Source: Lactarius indigo (Eukaryota; Basidiomycota; Agaricomycetes; Russulales; Russulaceae). Taken from it: a stretch of DNA of 64,000 nucleotides. The notes under the pieces were generated by a model. It saw nothing but the letters and a program-made list of their open reading frames with translations. It was not told the origin of the DNA and did not search any database. Shown piece after piece: positions 21,401 to 32,183 of this stretch (positions are counted from its first letter, which is position 1; each line of letters opens with the position of its first letter). The position numbers were made by a program, and so were the translations under genes. The stretch covers positions 1 through 64,000 of the forward strand of contig JAFKAC010000005.1 in assembly GCA_025766275.1 (NCBI GenBank), written 5' to 3'.

Positions 21401-23078
21401 TGATGGGATACGACCCACAAGCAGATTGGACCGATAAGCCATCCCCGATTCCCCTTGTGACTGCACGACTGACACAGCTGAAAGAAGCTAGAGACAACGC
21501 CCAACGCCTTATAAAGAAAGCTCAGGAGTCGTGGGTGCGTAACAAGGATACGCCCAAGTTCAACGTCAACGACCTCGTATGGCTTGAAGGCAAGCATCTT
21601 CGGACCAACCAGCCAACAGCGAAATTAGTGGCGCGACGCCACGGACCCTTTCGGGTAACACAGGTGATGTCCCCCTACAATTATCGATTGGAACTTCCCA
21701 CACAGTGGAGCATCCACCCAGTGTTTCACATCGATCTTCTCACCCCATACAAGCAAACCCTTTTACATGGAGAAAACTTCACACGACCACCGCCCGAGTT
21801 AATAGAAGGGGAAGAAGAATACGAGGTCGAGGCCATTCTAGACACTCGGCATTTCAGAAGGGGGAGACGCCTCCAATATCTCATCAAATGGAAGGGGTAT
21901 CCGGACTCGGAGAATCAGTGGGTCAACAAAGACGACGTCTTTGCGCCGGAAGCGCTCCGCCTGTATCAGGAAACGCAGGCTCATGGCAAAAGAGATAAAG
22001 TGGGAGTTGTTCAGACAGAGGAAAGTCACCCCCTCTTCCTTCGCTCAACCACTACTCTCATGCCCACTTCTCCATTGCGACATGTCACACAAGCGCAGCT
22101 CCTCGACTCCCTCGCAGAAGACGCCCGCGCCCTCTTGGCTGAGGATGACGATACCGAAGTACCAAACACTCAGCTCACGCCATGGACACCTCTTACACCA
22201 GCAGAGGGGCCCATCACCGCACAAGAGTGGATCAACGTGGTCACCCGATTTCCAGACCCAACAACCACCCCCGACGATGGCCAAGCCGTCGTCCACGTCT
22301 TCCGAAATGATCGCGGCGAACGCGAACCCATCGCCGCTATCCCCCCAAGCGACGACCTCATCGGCATTCGCGGAATTTTCCCGAGCAACGACCAGCGTTC
22401 AAGCGCTGATGGAGTACGAGTTGGAGGGCTGGAAGAGGGTAGCAGCAGCATGGCAGAAGGAGCAGCTGGACTCGGCAGTGGCCCGACTGAGGGAGATGCG
22501 CGAGCGACGGCAGTGATGGCGGCAGCTGGGGCTGGCCATGACGACGAAGATTATTACCCGGCGAGACACCCCTTCCTTTGAACGAAACGCGACCCTGATA
22601 ATCCCCTCATCACACCCTGGCTCGTCTACACCGATGGCTCCCCCATGTATCGAGGACGTGTGCGTGTGCCTGGTGCCGCCGATCACCGTCCGTTCACCGC
22701 CGCCGAGGACCCCATGCATGTCATTGCGCCTGAAGGGTTCCGGGCAAACCGACGACCCCATTACATTTGATACCCCATCACCGGGCCCGACGGAGTAGAG
22801 AGGGACGCGTTGCACGTCCAGATCATCGGAGGAGCGGATCCCCTCATACTAGGGGTCATACCGGGCTCACCACACGTTTACGGTAAGCCCTTCTATGCCG
22901 AGCCCCACGTATCCACCGCGCTCCGCCCCACGTACCCGCACGAAGACCTTGTTGTCTTCGAAACGGACAAGATCACTGACCGCGCGCTCAATCGTATCAA
23001 CGACGAGTCGCTCACCGCAGAAGTCACGTGCTTCCGCGCGGCCAGCTACGAGCTGGATCGACTCCGAGCTAGGGTAAG
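18469..23078 (+). pseudogene. Family A pol (A1), at least six nonsense mutations
   Basis: It is in frame with the intact part of A2 pol, so it can be followed through its stops: TGA at 19213, 20236, 20485, 20806, 22579 and 22768. Three of these (20485, 22579, 22768) are CGA to TGA relative to A2. Domains are protease LVDSGATDNFIRPS, RT (VYMDDIGIA near 19675), RNase H (FELEVDASGYAVGAVL near 20120), integrase zinc region and core (VTDHDCSKA, IISDRDPRF), chromodomain (EEYEVEAIL ... YLIKWKGYPDSENQW, about 21805-21935) and the tail. The frame ends abruptly at the A3 LTR, within the tail motif region. Confidence 0.9.
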
Positions 23079-23565
23079 TGTTACGTCGTCACGACGTTAG
23101 CTCGACTTGAGCTCTGTAGAGGCGGCAACAACTTAGCGAATACTCTGGAGACACGAAGGTCCAGACGTGACAGATGTCTTGAAGACGCGAAGGTCCAAGC
23201 GTAGATGTGGTGAACACTCGAAGGTGCACTAGTAAGAGATGACAGAGGAAGGGAGATGGAAAGGAAGGAGAAACAAGTGACGATTCAAGAAGACCAAGAT
23301 GGCGTATCTTGGTCTTCACAAGACAGATTAAATACAAGTCAAGCAGGCCTAAGCGCGCTGCTATGAGTCACCGTAATGTAGCGTCCAACGTATCGCGTAA
23401 GTAGCTCGACCCTAATACTACTACTACTAGTATTAGTGGCACAGTCCTCAGTCAGCAATCAGCGCGCAATCTCCTATCGTACTCGTAATCGCCTATCGCA
23501 AGTCCGCAACTAATCTACCTTACCGCCGTAGTTGCAACCGGTACAGTAAGGGTCGAAACGTAACA
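23079..23565 (-). repeat. Family A 3' LTR of A3, 487 bp
   Basis: It has the same length as the other A3 LTR and as both A2 LTRs. It follows a degenerate polypurine tract (minus-strand AGAAGAGGAGGTGA). Confidence 0.9.
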
Positions 23566-23596
23566 TCACCTCCTCTTCTAGCGTGAGACCCCTGGC

Positions 23597-25326
23597 TCAC
23601 CAAAAGTCACGGGCCGGCCAATCGCGTTGTTCATCGGCAATGCGTTCCAACGCAGTGGCGCGTTCTAAGCGGTAGATCGCGTCGCGCCGATCGTCTTGTG
23701 CGCACTCGATCATTGCGCGGAGCTGACTTACCCTCGCTCAAAGTCGATCCAGCTCGTAGCTGGTCGCGTGGAAGCGCGTAACTTCCGCGGTGAGCGATTC
23801 GTCGTTGATGCAATTGAGCGCGCGGTCGGTGATCTTGTCCGCCTCGAAGACAACAAGGTCCTCGTGCGGGTACGTGGGGCGGAGCGCCGCGGATACGTGG
23901 GGTTCTGCATAGAGGGGCTTACCATAAACGTGTGGTGAGCCCGGTATAACCCCCAATATGAGGGGGTCTGCCCCTCCGATGATCTGGACGTGCGATGCAT
24001 CCCTCTCTACTCCGTCTGGCCCGGTGATGGGGTATCGAATGTGATGGGGTCGTCGGTTCGCCCGGAACCCCTCAGGCGCAATGACATGCGCAGGGTCTTC
24101 GGCGGCGGTGAACGGACGGTGATCGGCGGCACCAGGCACACGCACACGTCCTCGATACATGGGGGACCCGTCGGAGTAGACGAGCCAGGGTGTGACGAGG
24201 GGATTATCAGGGTCGCGTTTCGTTCAAAGGAAGGTGTGTCTCGCCGGGTAATAATCTTTGTCGTCATGGCCAGCCTCAGCTGCCGCCATCGCTGCCGCCG
24301 CTCGCGCATCTCCCTCAGTCGGGCCGCTGCTGAGTCCAGCTGCTCCTTCTGCCATGCTGCCGCCACCCTCTTCCAACCCTCCAACTCGTACTCCATCAGC
24401 GCTTGGACGCTGGTCGTTGCTCGGGAAAACTCCGCAAACGCCGATGAGGTCGTCGCTTGGGGGGATAGCGGCAAAGGGTTCGCGCTCGCCGCTATCGTTT
24501 CGGAAGACGTGGACGACGGCTCGGTTGTCGTCAGGGGTAGTTGTCGGGTCTGGGAATCTTGTGACGACGTTGATCCATTCTTGTGCGGTGATGGGCCCCT
24601 CTGCTGGTGCAAGAGGTGTCCATGGCGTGAGCTGAGTGTTTGGAACTTCGGTGTCGCTGTCCTCTGCCAAGAGGGCGCGGGCGTCTTCCGCGAGGGAGTC
24701 GAGTTGCGCCTGTGTGACATGTCGCAGTGGGGAAGTGGGCATGAGAGTAATGGCTGAGCGAAGGAAAAGGGGATGACTGTCCTCTGTCTGAGCGACTCCC
24801 ACTTTATCTCTTCTGTCGTGGGTTTGCGCTTCCTGATACAGGCGAAGCGCTTCCGGCGCAAAGACGTCGTCTTTGTTGACCCACTGGTTCTCCGAGTCTG
24901 GGTATCCCTTCCATTTGATCAAGTATTGAAGGCGTCTTCCCCTGCCGAAGTGCCGAGAGTCTAGAATGGCCTCGACTTCATATTCCTCTTCTCCATCTAT
25001 CAGTTCGGGCGGTGGTCGTGTGAAGTTTTCCCCGTGCAAGGGAGTTTGCTTGTACGGTGTGAGAAGATCAATGTGAAACACTGGGTGGATGCTCCACTGC
25101 GTGGGAAGTTCCAATCGATAGTTGTAAGGGGACATCACCTGTATCACCCGAAAGGGTCCGTGGCGTCGCGCCGCTAATTTCGCTGTGGGTTGATTGGTCC
25201 GGAGGTGTTTGCCTTCGAGCCATACGAGATCGTTGACGTTGAATTTGGGCGTATCTTTGTTGCGTACCCATGACTCTTGCGCCCTCTTCATAAGGCGTTG
25301 GGCGGCGTCTCTAGCTTCCTTCAGCT
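23597..25326 (-). pseudogene. Family A pol C-terminal part (A3)
   Basis: The end of integrase, the chromodomain (EEYEVEAILDSRHFGRGRRL ... WKGYPDSENQW, about 24880-24990) and the whole post-chromodomain tail, ending ARDFW-TGA at 23597-23599. The tail contains the shared motif (TDRALNCIN, then LTAEVTRF; about 23770-23835). A second frame (24007-24861) is also fully open over the tail. It encodes an Arg/Glu-rich helix that is better conserved between copies than the pol frame there. The part continues at 26522 beyond the inserted element. Confidence 0.85.
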
Positions 25327-25330
25327 GCGT

Positions 25331-26517
25331 TGTACGGAGTGATGTCCGTTGTGAGTTCGTGGCGGAGAGGATTCGGTGTTGAAGTTAAGTTAAAGGGGCT
25401 TAGCGAGCCAAAAGGGGAGTGGGCGGGATCGAAGGTGGCAGGACGTGGCGAGGCGACGGCGGGCTGGAGTCCGAAGTTGATAGTTCGGGCACTAGCAGAT
25501 GGCTAAGATGAAAGCGAGGTCGAGGGTTATGGCTTTGGGCGACAGCTGACTGGAAGACCGAGTGTAGCGGCTCAGCTGACAATGACGAAGGCGACGGCGA
25601 AGGTAGGCCGTGGCGAAGTGACGGCGGACAGGAGTCCGAAATTGACGACTCGGATGTTGAAGATGATAGCTGCTTGTTGCGAGGGCTTCGGACTAGCGCG
25701 GCGAGGATTAAAACTTAGAGGCAGACAAAGGAAGAGAAGAGGTGAACAACGGTTCATTCCTGAGTCAGAGAGAGCGTCTTAAATACATGGAAGCCAGTAT
25801 GCGACGCGATCTGAGGCTAAGTCGAACGTATAGTGCGAGTAATGGTAGGGGGACGGAGGGGAAACAGAATGGACGGTGAACAGGACGACGAACGAAAGTG
25901 GCACAGGTACGAGCTAGCAGGGGATATGGGCGCGACCATGAGGAGAGCACCCTCCTGAATGACAATGGGAATCCTTCTCCGACTCCAACGGCGGCGCAGA
26001 GGCTCGCGCGATTTTCAACGGCGTCTTGTGAGCGGGTAGGAGAACTGACCAGGTGGATCAGCGGGAGACAAAGGGTGGAGACATAGGTTAGTGGAGTGAA
26101 AAAGGAGTGTTGACAGGTTGAAAGAAATCGACTATGATCGACGCGGGAATGGGCGATGCGAAGAAAGGATGGGTCGGGCTGATGTTTGAGGCATGAGGCC
26201 TGGTGGTGATCTGCGGGTGTCCGGGGTCAGACAGGGCAGCGGCGACGACGTGAGGGAATAGAGGGATGACGAGACGGAAAAGATTGAAACAGAGACGATG
26301 CGGCAAGGGTTGGATTATGAGTAGTATTAGCGTATGAGAGGGGGAATAAGGAAACGATGAGAACGAGGTCGGAAGGGACGGAGAGTGAAATATGCAAACG
26401 GCGACGATTTGACTTGAAATCCGGTGGCTGCAGTGGCTGAAGGATTTAGTTAACCGAGTATGGCCGAAACTAGCGAAAATAGACGTATTCGGGCCCAGAG
26501 CCCGAGGTATCCTTACA
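25331..26517. mobile_element. 1,187-bp TG...CA insertion, candidate solo LTR
   Basis: It interrupts A3 pol between two parts of one codon block. On the + strand it begins TGTACGG and ends CCTTACA, and GCGT flanks both sides (25327-25330 and 26518-26521). No long frame or protein match is present. Terminal TG/CA with TGTA/TACA inverted ends fits a solo LTR or a small non-autonomous LTR element. The family is unknown, and it is unrelated by eye to LTRs A-D. Confidence 0.6.
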
Positions 26518-26521
26518 GCGT

Positions 26522-29521
26522 CAGCCGCGTGGTTGCGAGGGGAATGGGAGATAGCTTATCCGTCCAGTCCGCTCGTGGGTTATACCCCATCAGAAGTTGA
26601 AACGGCGATTCCTTTGTGTGTTCATGTGGCCAGTTGTTGTGTGCGAATTCAGCGATTGGTAGATAAGCTTCCCAGTTGTCCTGCCGCTCATTTACCCAGA
26701 AGCGTAGGTACTGTTCCAGCCACTGGTTAGTCCGCTCGGACTGTCCATCCGTGCGTGGGATGATATGCGGTCGATATGTTCTGTTGGATCCCCAGAATGC
26801 GGCATACTTCTCTGGTAAACTTGGATGTGAAACGTGGGTCGCGGTCGCTTATTATTTTGCGTGGCAATCCGAATCGTTTGAACACTTGGGTGATATATAG
26901 ACTCGCCGTTTCTTCTGCGGTGATTTCTTCTCGGCATGGGATAAAGATTGAGGCTTTGCTACAATCGTGGTCTGTGACAGTTAGTATACTGTCATACCCC
27001 TTAGAGACCGGAAGTTTGGTGATGAAGTCTACCGCCACTGTATGAAACGGCATGGCTTCCAGTATTGGTGCGATGGGATGTAGCGCGGCTCGTATGGGTC
27101 TTGTGTTGACTTTATTTCTCTGGCATTCTGCGCAGCCTTGCACGTATTCATATACATCCTTTCGGAGTCGCGGCCACCAGTAGTGCCTCTCCAGGATGCG
27201 TTGGGTTTTCGCAATCCCCGGATGGCCGTGTATTGGCAAGTCGTGATGGTCGTGTATCAGTACTCGCTGAGTCGATGCTGGCCCTGTGATTACGAACCTG
27301 CCGTCCTTGTACCATTCTCCCTGTATTTTCTTAAGGCGATGAGGGTCGATCCACATCTTGATCACCTCCTCGTCTTGTTGATGGCGTGGTTGCAGTAGAT
27401 TTGGGTTGGCGATGAAGGTTCGCGCGGTGTTAAGGGTTCGTACAAAGATTTCGGGGGGTAGGACCACCACTTCGCTGTTGTCCTCGACGCCTTGGTCGTA
27501 ATCCAGTCGTCTCGACAGTGCATCTGCCCGCCCATTGTTCTTTCCCTTAATGTGGTGAATCTCGAAGTCGTATTCAGAGAGTTCGAGTACTTCCCTGGCG
27601 ACTCGCCTGCTAATCTTCTGTGGCGACTTCCAGTATTGTAGGTTTAGGTGGTCCGAATAGATTTTAATTTTGTGAGGGGCCCCTGCGAGAAGCGGTCGCC
27701 AGTTCCGTAGGGCCTTAACTATTGCGAGCAGCTCCAGGTCGTAGATGTCGTAGTTTCTTTCGGCTTCGGAGAGCGTCGCCGAGTAATAACCTATAGGATG
27801 TCGCTTGCCGTCAGATTTCTTTTGTAGTAATACGGCTCCCACCGCATAGCCCGAAGCGTCTACTTCCAATTCGAATGGGTCTTGAAGGACGGGGTGTGCT
27901 AGCACTGGTTCTTCCGTCACGAGCCGTTTTAGGGTGTTGAACGCTTGTTCTTCTTCTTCAGGTCCACCGCCATTCTTGGTCTTTTCGTGTTAGTTTAGTG
28001 AGTGGCTTTGCGTGAGTTGCGAAACCGCGGATAAAAAGTCTGTAAAAGTTACAGAAGCCGAGGAAGGAACGGACGTCTTTGACTTTTGTTGGTGTTGGCC
28101 AGTCCTTGATTCCTTGAACTTTTACAGGGTCCATTCGGGTCACCCCCCTTTCAAGGATTACCCCCAGGTAATCCATCTGCGGTTGATGGAATAGGCATTT
28201 TTCGAGTTTGAAGTAGAGGTCGTGCTCCTCCGCAACGCGCAAGACATCGCGGACGGCATCTACATGGGCCGCTAGGTCATGATCGAAGTGAGTAGCAATA
28301 CCAATGTCGTCCATATAGACGCGTATGGTAGTGCCAAGGCGTTCATGCTTCGCTATAGTGTCTCGATAGATGTGGTTCATCATAGCTTGGAAGGTAGCGG
28401 GGGAGTTAGTGAGCCCGAAGAACATGACCGTGGGTTCAAAGAGTCCGAATTTGGTCTTGAACGCCGCCTTCTCTTGGTTGCCGTCACGGATGCGTATGTT
28501 GTTGTAGCCCCACCTGATGTCGAGCTTTGTATAAATATGGGCGTTACTGAGATCAAGGATAAGGTCTTGTATTAACGGTAGCGGGTATTGATTCCGAATG
28601 GTGTGGGAGTTGACGACCCGGTAGTCCTGTACCGGGCGTAGTTTTCCGTCCTTCTTTTTAATGAAGAAAAAGGGGGATGCGTACGGAGAAATAGAGGGAC
28701 GTAGGTACCCTTGCTTCAGTTTCTCGTCTAGGAATTCCTTGAGGTCGCCATCTTCTTTTTGGGTCATAGGGTAGATCTTGCAGTCGATGGCGGCCGGCGC
28801 GGATGGTTTGAAGTCTATTGCATGGTCCCACGGCCTTGCCGGGGGGAAGCGGTGCGAGGCTTGCTCGTTGAAAAGTCTGGTAAACATTGCGTATTCTTGA
28901 GGGAGTATTGCTGCCGTTTGCTGTTGCTTTGCTTGTATGGCCAATTCCGTCGAGGTGGTGGCCTTAGCGAACGTTTCTTCTTCCAGCTCCCGCACAATGT
29001 CTTCCTTTTCAGCCAAAATGAGGGCTCGAATAGTTGTTTTTGATAGCAGTGTTTCGCTAGTTGCCAATACTATAGGCTGCATATCGGGGTGTATGGTGGC
29101 AGTGGCCCAGCTGATCGTTGGTTCGAATGCGCTTAACCATGGATAGCCTAGCACCATGTCTTCGCTTCCAAGGTCAGTGATCAGGAAGGTCATTTGCTTT
29201 ATCTGCCCTCGTGTTTTCACTTCTAGGTTAACATAATGAGTGATTAACCCAGCTTTATTTTCCGTGTTGTCTATATTCCATATCTTGCGAGGCGTGTCCA
29301 GCAGGCTGTGTCTGGATGCCAGCCCTGTTTGGCCAGGTTGGGTCGGATGAAGTTGTCAGGTCGCGCCAGAGTCGACTAGCGCATTTGTTTCAGTCGTTTG
29401 GTAATTTGTACGGACAGTCACTGGAATTCTCATAGATCGATAGCGCGTTGTCACAATTACAGAATTACATTGAAGGGCCCTCACCCAGACTGACGGGTTC
29501 AGGCGTCCCGAAAACCCTCTT
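26522..29521 (-). pseudogene. Family A pol (A3): protease to integrase core
   Basis: A damaged protease start (an extra base after LVDSGAT near 29360, and further shifts to 29221) is followed by a long open stretch (27958-29220) with RT including VYMDDIGIA. A one-base insertion lies near 27955. Another open stretch (26727-27920) covers RNase H, the integrase zinc region and core (VTDHDCSKA, IISDRDPRFTSKF, TAYHP). A further shift lies near 26755. It matches A1 and A2 throughout. Confidence 0.88.
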
Positions 29522-29523
29522 TC

Positions 29524-31570
29524 CCCCATAGATCTTGAAGTATAAGATCTTTTACTTCATCCGTGCTGTTGGCCACCTGCGTGAGCCATTCTTTGGCCTG
29601 CTCTCCCGCTGTTTTCGTGCTTGCCGCAGTTGATTTGGGGTGCGGGTGTTACGCTCGGTGCTGGTGACATGTACCCAGGTAGCGACGGCGCGTACTGCGA
29701 TGGCGCGTACTGTGAAACGGGCCCTTGAGGATATCCCGTTGTCTCAGTCATGCGGCTGCTGGATGGGGCAGCCTGCCATTGTTGCTGCGTACGTGGATAT
29801 GGGCAATTTCGTGAGAGGTGGCCGGGAGCGTGACAATTATAGCAAAGGACATTCCTTAAGTCCCTTCGAGATCCTCCTCTCCCTCGTCCTCTAGCCCCCG
29901 GTCCCCCCCTCGGCGGGAACGGTGGTGTCGTCCAGTCGCGGTGTGGTAGTTTGTTAAAATCGATATCTTCGGACCCCACGAGCCTCACTTTTGCGCGGTC
30001 AGCCGAGGTGTCCATTGCCCACGGGTTGGTTTGCGGTAAGTTCTGCGGGAGTGTCCATCCCTGCATTACCGCCTTGCTTCTTCGGTTGCGTCGTCGTATT
30101 TTTGTACTCATTGAGTCGCGCTTTAAGGTGAATATAGTTCTTCTGCCGCTTGAGGACGGCCCTTTTCCAGTCGTCGAACGTGACAGGGTCGTCAAACTGG
30201 AACGCATTTTTGAACAGTTCCTTGGGCAGACCTGATGTGAAGAGGTCGATGGTTTGGGGTTCGTTAAGGCGGTAGTGAGCTTTCCGCGCGAGCTGCTCAA
30301 AGTCATTGACGTACTTGTCAATGTCTTCCCCTGTCATTTTATACCCTTTCCGTAGTATAGCCTGGGCTTGTTCTCTTTCTAGCGTGTTTTCGAACCTTTG
30401 GCTGAACCCATCAGCTACGGCGTTCCATAGTTCACGCGTGTAGGGATTTATCCCTCGTTGTATCTGCCTGTTGAGCCAGTTCAGGAAGGATAGGACCCAT
30501 TCGCTGACCGCTCCGCCTTTGATGTAGGAAAGGAACAGAAGGCATCTTCTGTAGTCGTTGTGCATGATAGGGGCGTCCAAATTCATGCCCCAATAGACAT
30601 GCCACTGTGTCAGGAATTGGTCTACTTTGAGTCTGTCTCCGTCAAAAATGGAAGGTGGCTCGCCGGTTAATTTTTCGTTATGGTGTCCTCCTCCTCCGGC
30701 ACCTCCACCACCTCCTCCTCCTCCGCCATCTCCCCCTCCACCTCCTGGCGGTCCCAGGGGTGGCATTCTTGGTGGTTCGGTTCTTCGCAGGTCAAACGGG
30801 ATGCCTCCCCCTGGTGGCGGTGGCGGGTCTTCGCCTGGTCCCCCCGTTCCTGGTGGGAGGTCTAATGCGGGTTGTCGCCCGGATGGGGGGTCTCCTCGGT
30901 CTGACCCTATTGCGCGGAAAATGGCTGCGTCGTCTGCAGTCATTCGTATACCGGTTTCGGGGTTGATGGGCATGAGGATTTCTCGTGCCTCTTCCTGAAT
31001 TGCGCGCGCTTCTTCAATCGCAACTTCTTCCATTGCTCTTGTTATTGTTGCCATAATAGCTGGCGATCGGATGTGAATTGGTTCTGGTTTGGTAATGTGT
31101 GCGGACTCAGCTCGTTCAATGAGGAGATCTTGTATTGCTCCCCCACTAGTCTCGGTTTGATTTGGTTCTCGTCCTTCGCTTTCGTCTTGGCTCTGTTCCT
31201 CCTCTTCTTCCGATACTACTTCCCCAGTGGAGTGTTCCCGTACTTGCCCGTCAATGGGGCCCCAATCTGCTCGGCTGTTGAGTTCCCGAGCGTCAATGTC
31301 GCACTGGTATCTGGGTCCTGCTGGTCGTATGATGTCCCACTGAGAATCTATGGGATTCCACGTAACCTCCGTCCAACACAAGTGGTCGAAGTTGAACTCA
31401 ACTGGTCGGAACCTGCTAGGTCCGTTGAACTCCACAAAATATCTGGTTTCTTCTTGTCTTTCCCTCCAACTGGCGGCTTGTAAAAAGTGTGTGGGGACGT
31501 TTCGTTCTCCTCTTCTTGGGAGCGAATATGGACGAAAGTTCGTCCACTGGTCTCTTGTTGTTACGGCCAC
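29524..31570 (-). pseudogene. Family A gag (A3), one frameshift
   Basis: It starts with GTG at 31568-31570 (context ATCGTGG). The first Met is at 31052-31054. It is open to 29999, where the frame is lost just after KKQGGNAGM by an indel near 30050. The nucleocapsid knuckle CYNCHAPGHLSRNC (about 29800-29845) follows in another frame. The Gly-rich hinge differs in length from A1 and A2. Confidence 0.88.
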
Positions 31571-31576
31571 GATGGT

Positions 31577-31587
31577 ATCTTGGTCTT
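31577..31587 (-). promoter_or_regulatory. Self-priming primer binding site of A3
   Basis: Minus-strand AAGACCAAGAT, 2 nt inside the 5' LTR. Confidence 0.78.
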
Positions 31588-31589
31588 AA

Positions 31590-32076
31590 TGTTACGTCGT
31601 CATGACGTTAGCTCGACTTGAGCTTTGTAGAGGCGGCAACAACTTAGCGAATACTCTGGAGACACGAAGGTCCAGACGTGACAGATGTCTTGAAGACGCG
31701 AAGGCCCAAGCGTAGATGTGGTGAACACTCGAAGGCGCACTAGTAAGAGACGATAGAGGAAGGGAGATGGAAAGGAAGGAGAAACAAGTGACGATTCAAG
31801 AAGACCAAGATGGCGTATCTTGGTCTTCACAAGACAGATTAAATACAAGTCAAGCAGGCCTAAGCGCGCTGCTATGAGTCACCGTAATGTAGCATCCAAC
31901 GTATCGCGTAAGTAGCTCGACCCTAATACTACTACTACTAGTATTAGTGGCACAGTCCTCAGTCAGCAATCAGCGCGCAATCTCCTATCGTACTCATAAT
32001 CGCCTATCGCAAGTCCGCAACTAATCTACCTTACCGCCGTAGTTGCAACCGGTACAGTAAGGGTCGAAACATAACA
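31590..32076 (-). repeat. Family A 5' LTR of A3, 487 bp
   Basis: It runs TGTTATGTTTCG to CATGACGTAACA on the minus strand. It differs from the 3' LTR by about nine transitions, several of them at CpG sites. Confidence 0.9.
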
Positions 32077-32178
32077 CAAGAGCACGGACCTTCGTGTCGT
32101 CGTGTTGACATTGGATTATTCGCTAAGTAGTTACCGCCACCCGAGCTCAAGTCGAGCTAACGTCGTGACGACGTTACA
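32077..32178 (+). repeat. Remnant of the A1 3' LTR, 102 bp
   Basis: It matches the last 102 or so bases of the A1 5' LTR (from CAAGAGCACGGACC to GACGACGTTACA) and is followed by TSD GACTG at 32179. Confidence 0.85.
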
Positions 32179-32183
32179 GACTG

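Larger units (their letters stand above)
23079..32076 (-). mobile_element. Family A copy A3 (nested in A1)
   Basis: A full-length minus-strand element with two 487-bp LTRs (about nine differences by eye, all transitions). Gag and pol are broken by frameshifts, and pol is interrupted by a 1,187-bp insertion. The bases outside its ends (GTAAG on the left, CAAGA on the right) are not a TSD, and A1 sequence is missing at the site. The junctions therefore suffered deletion or recombination after or during insertion. Confidence 0.88.
15907..32178 (+). mobile_element. Family A copy A1, carrying A3
   Basis: A + strand element with a 5' LTR, primer binding site, intact gag and decayed pol up to 23078. 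It then resumes only with the last 102 bp of its 3' LTR (32077-32178). A3 lies between, with loss of the end of A1 pol and most of its 3' LTR. TSD GACTG is intact on both sides, so the outer ends are original. Confidence 0.9.

Noticed and set aside
25331..26517. Short frames in the 1,187-bp insertion as host genes.
   Set aside because: All are short, have no motifs and occur on both strands. The TG...CA ends and duplicated GCGT explain the block better.
30627..30998. A + strand proline-rich frame opposite A3 gag.
   Set aside because: It is the antisense of the Gly-rich hinge. Poly-Pro is expected opposite poly-Gly GGN codons.
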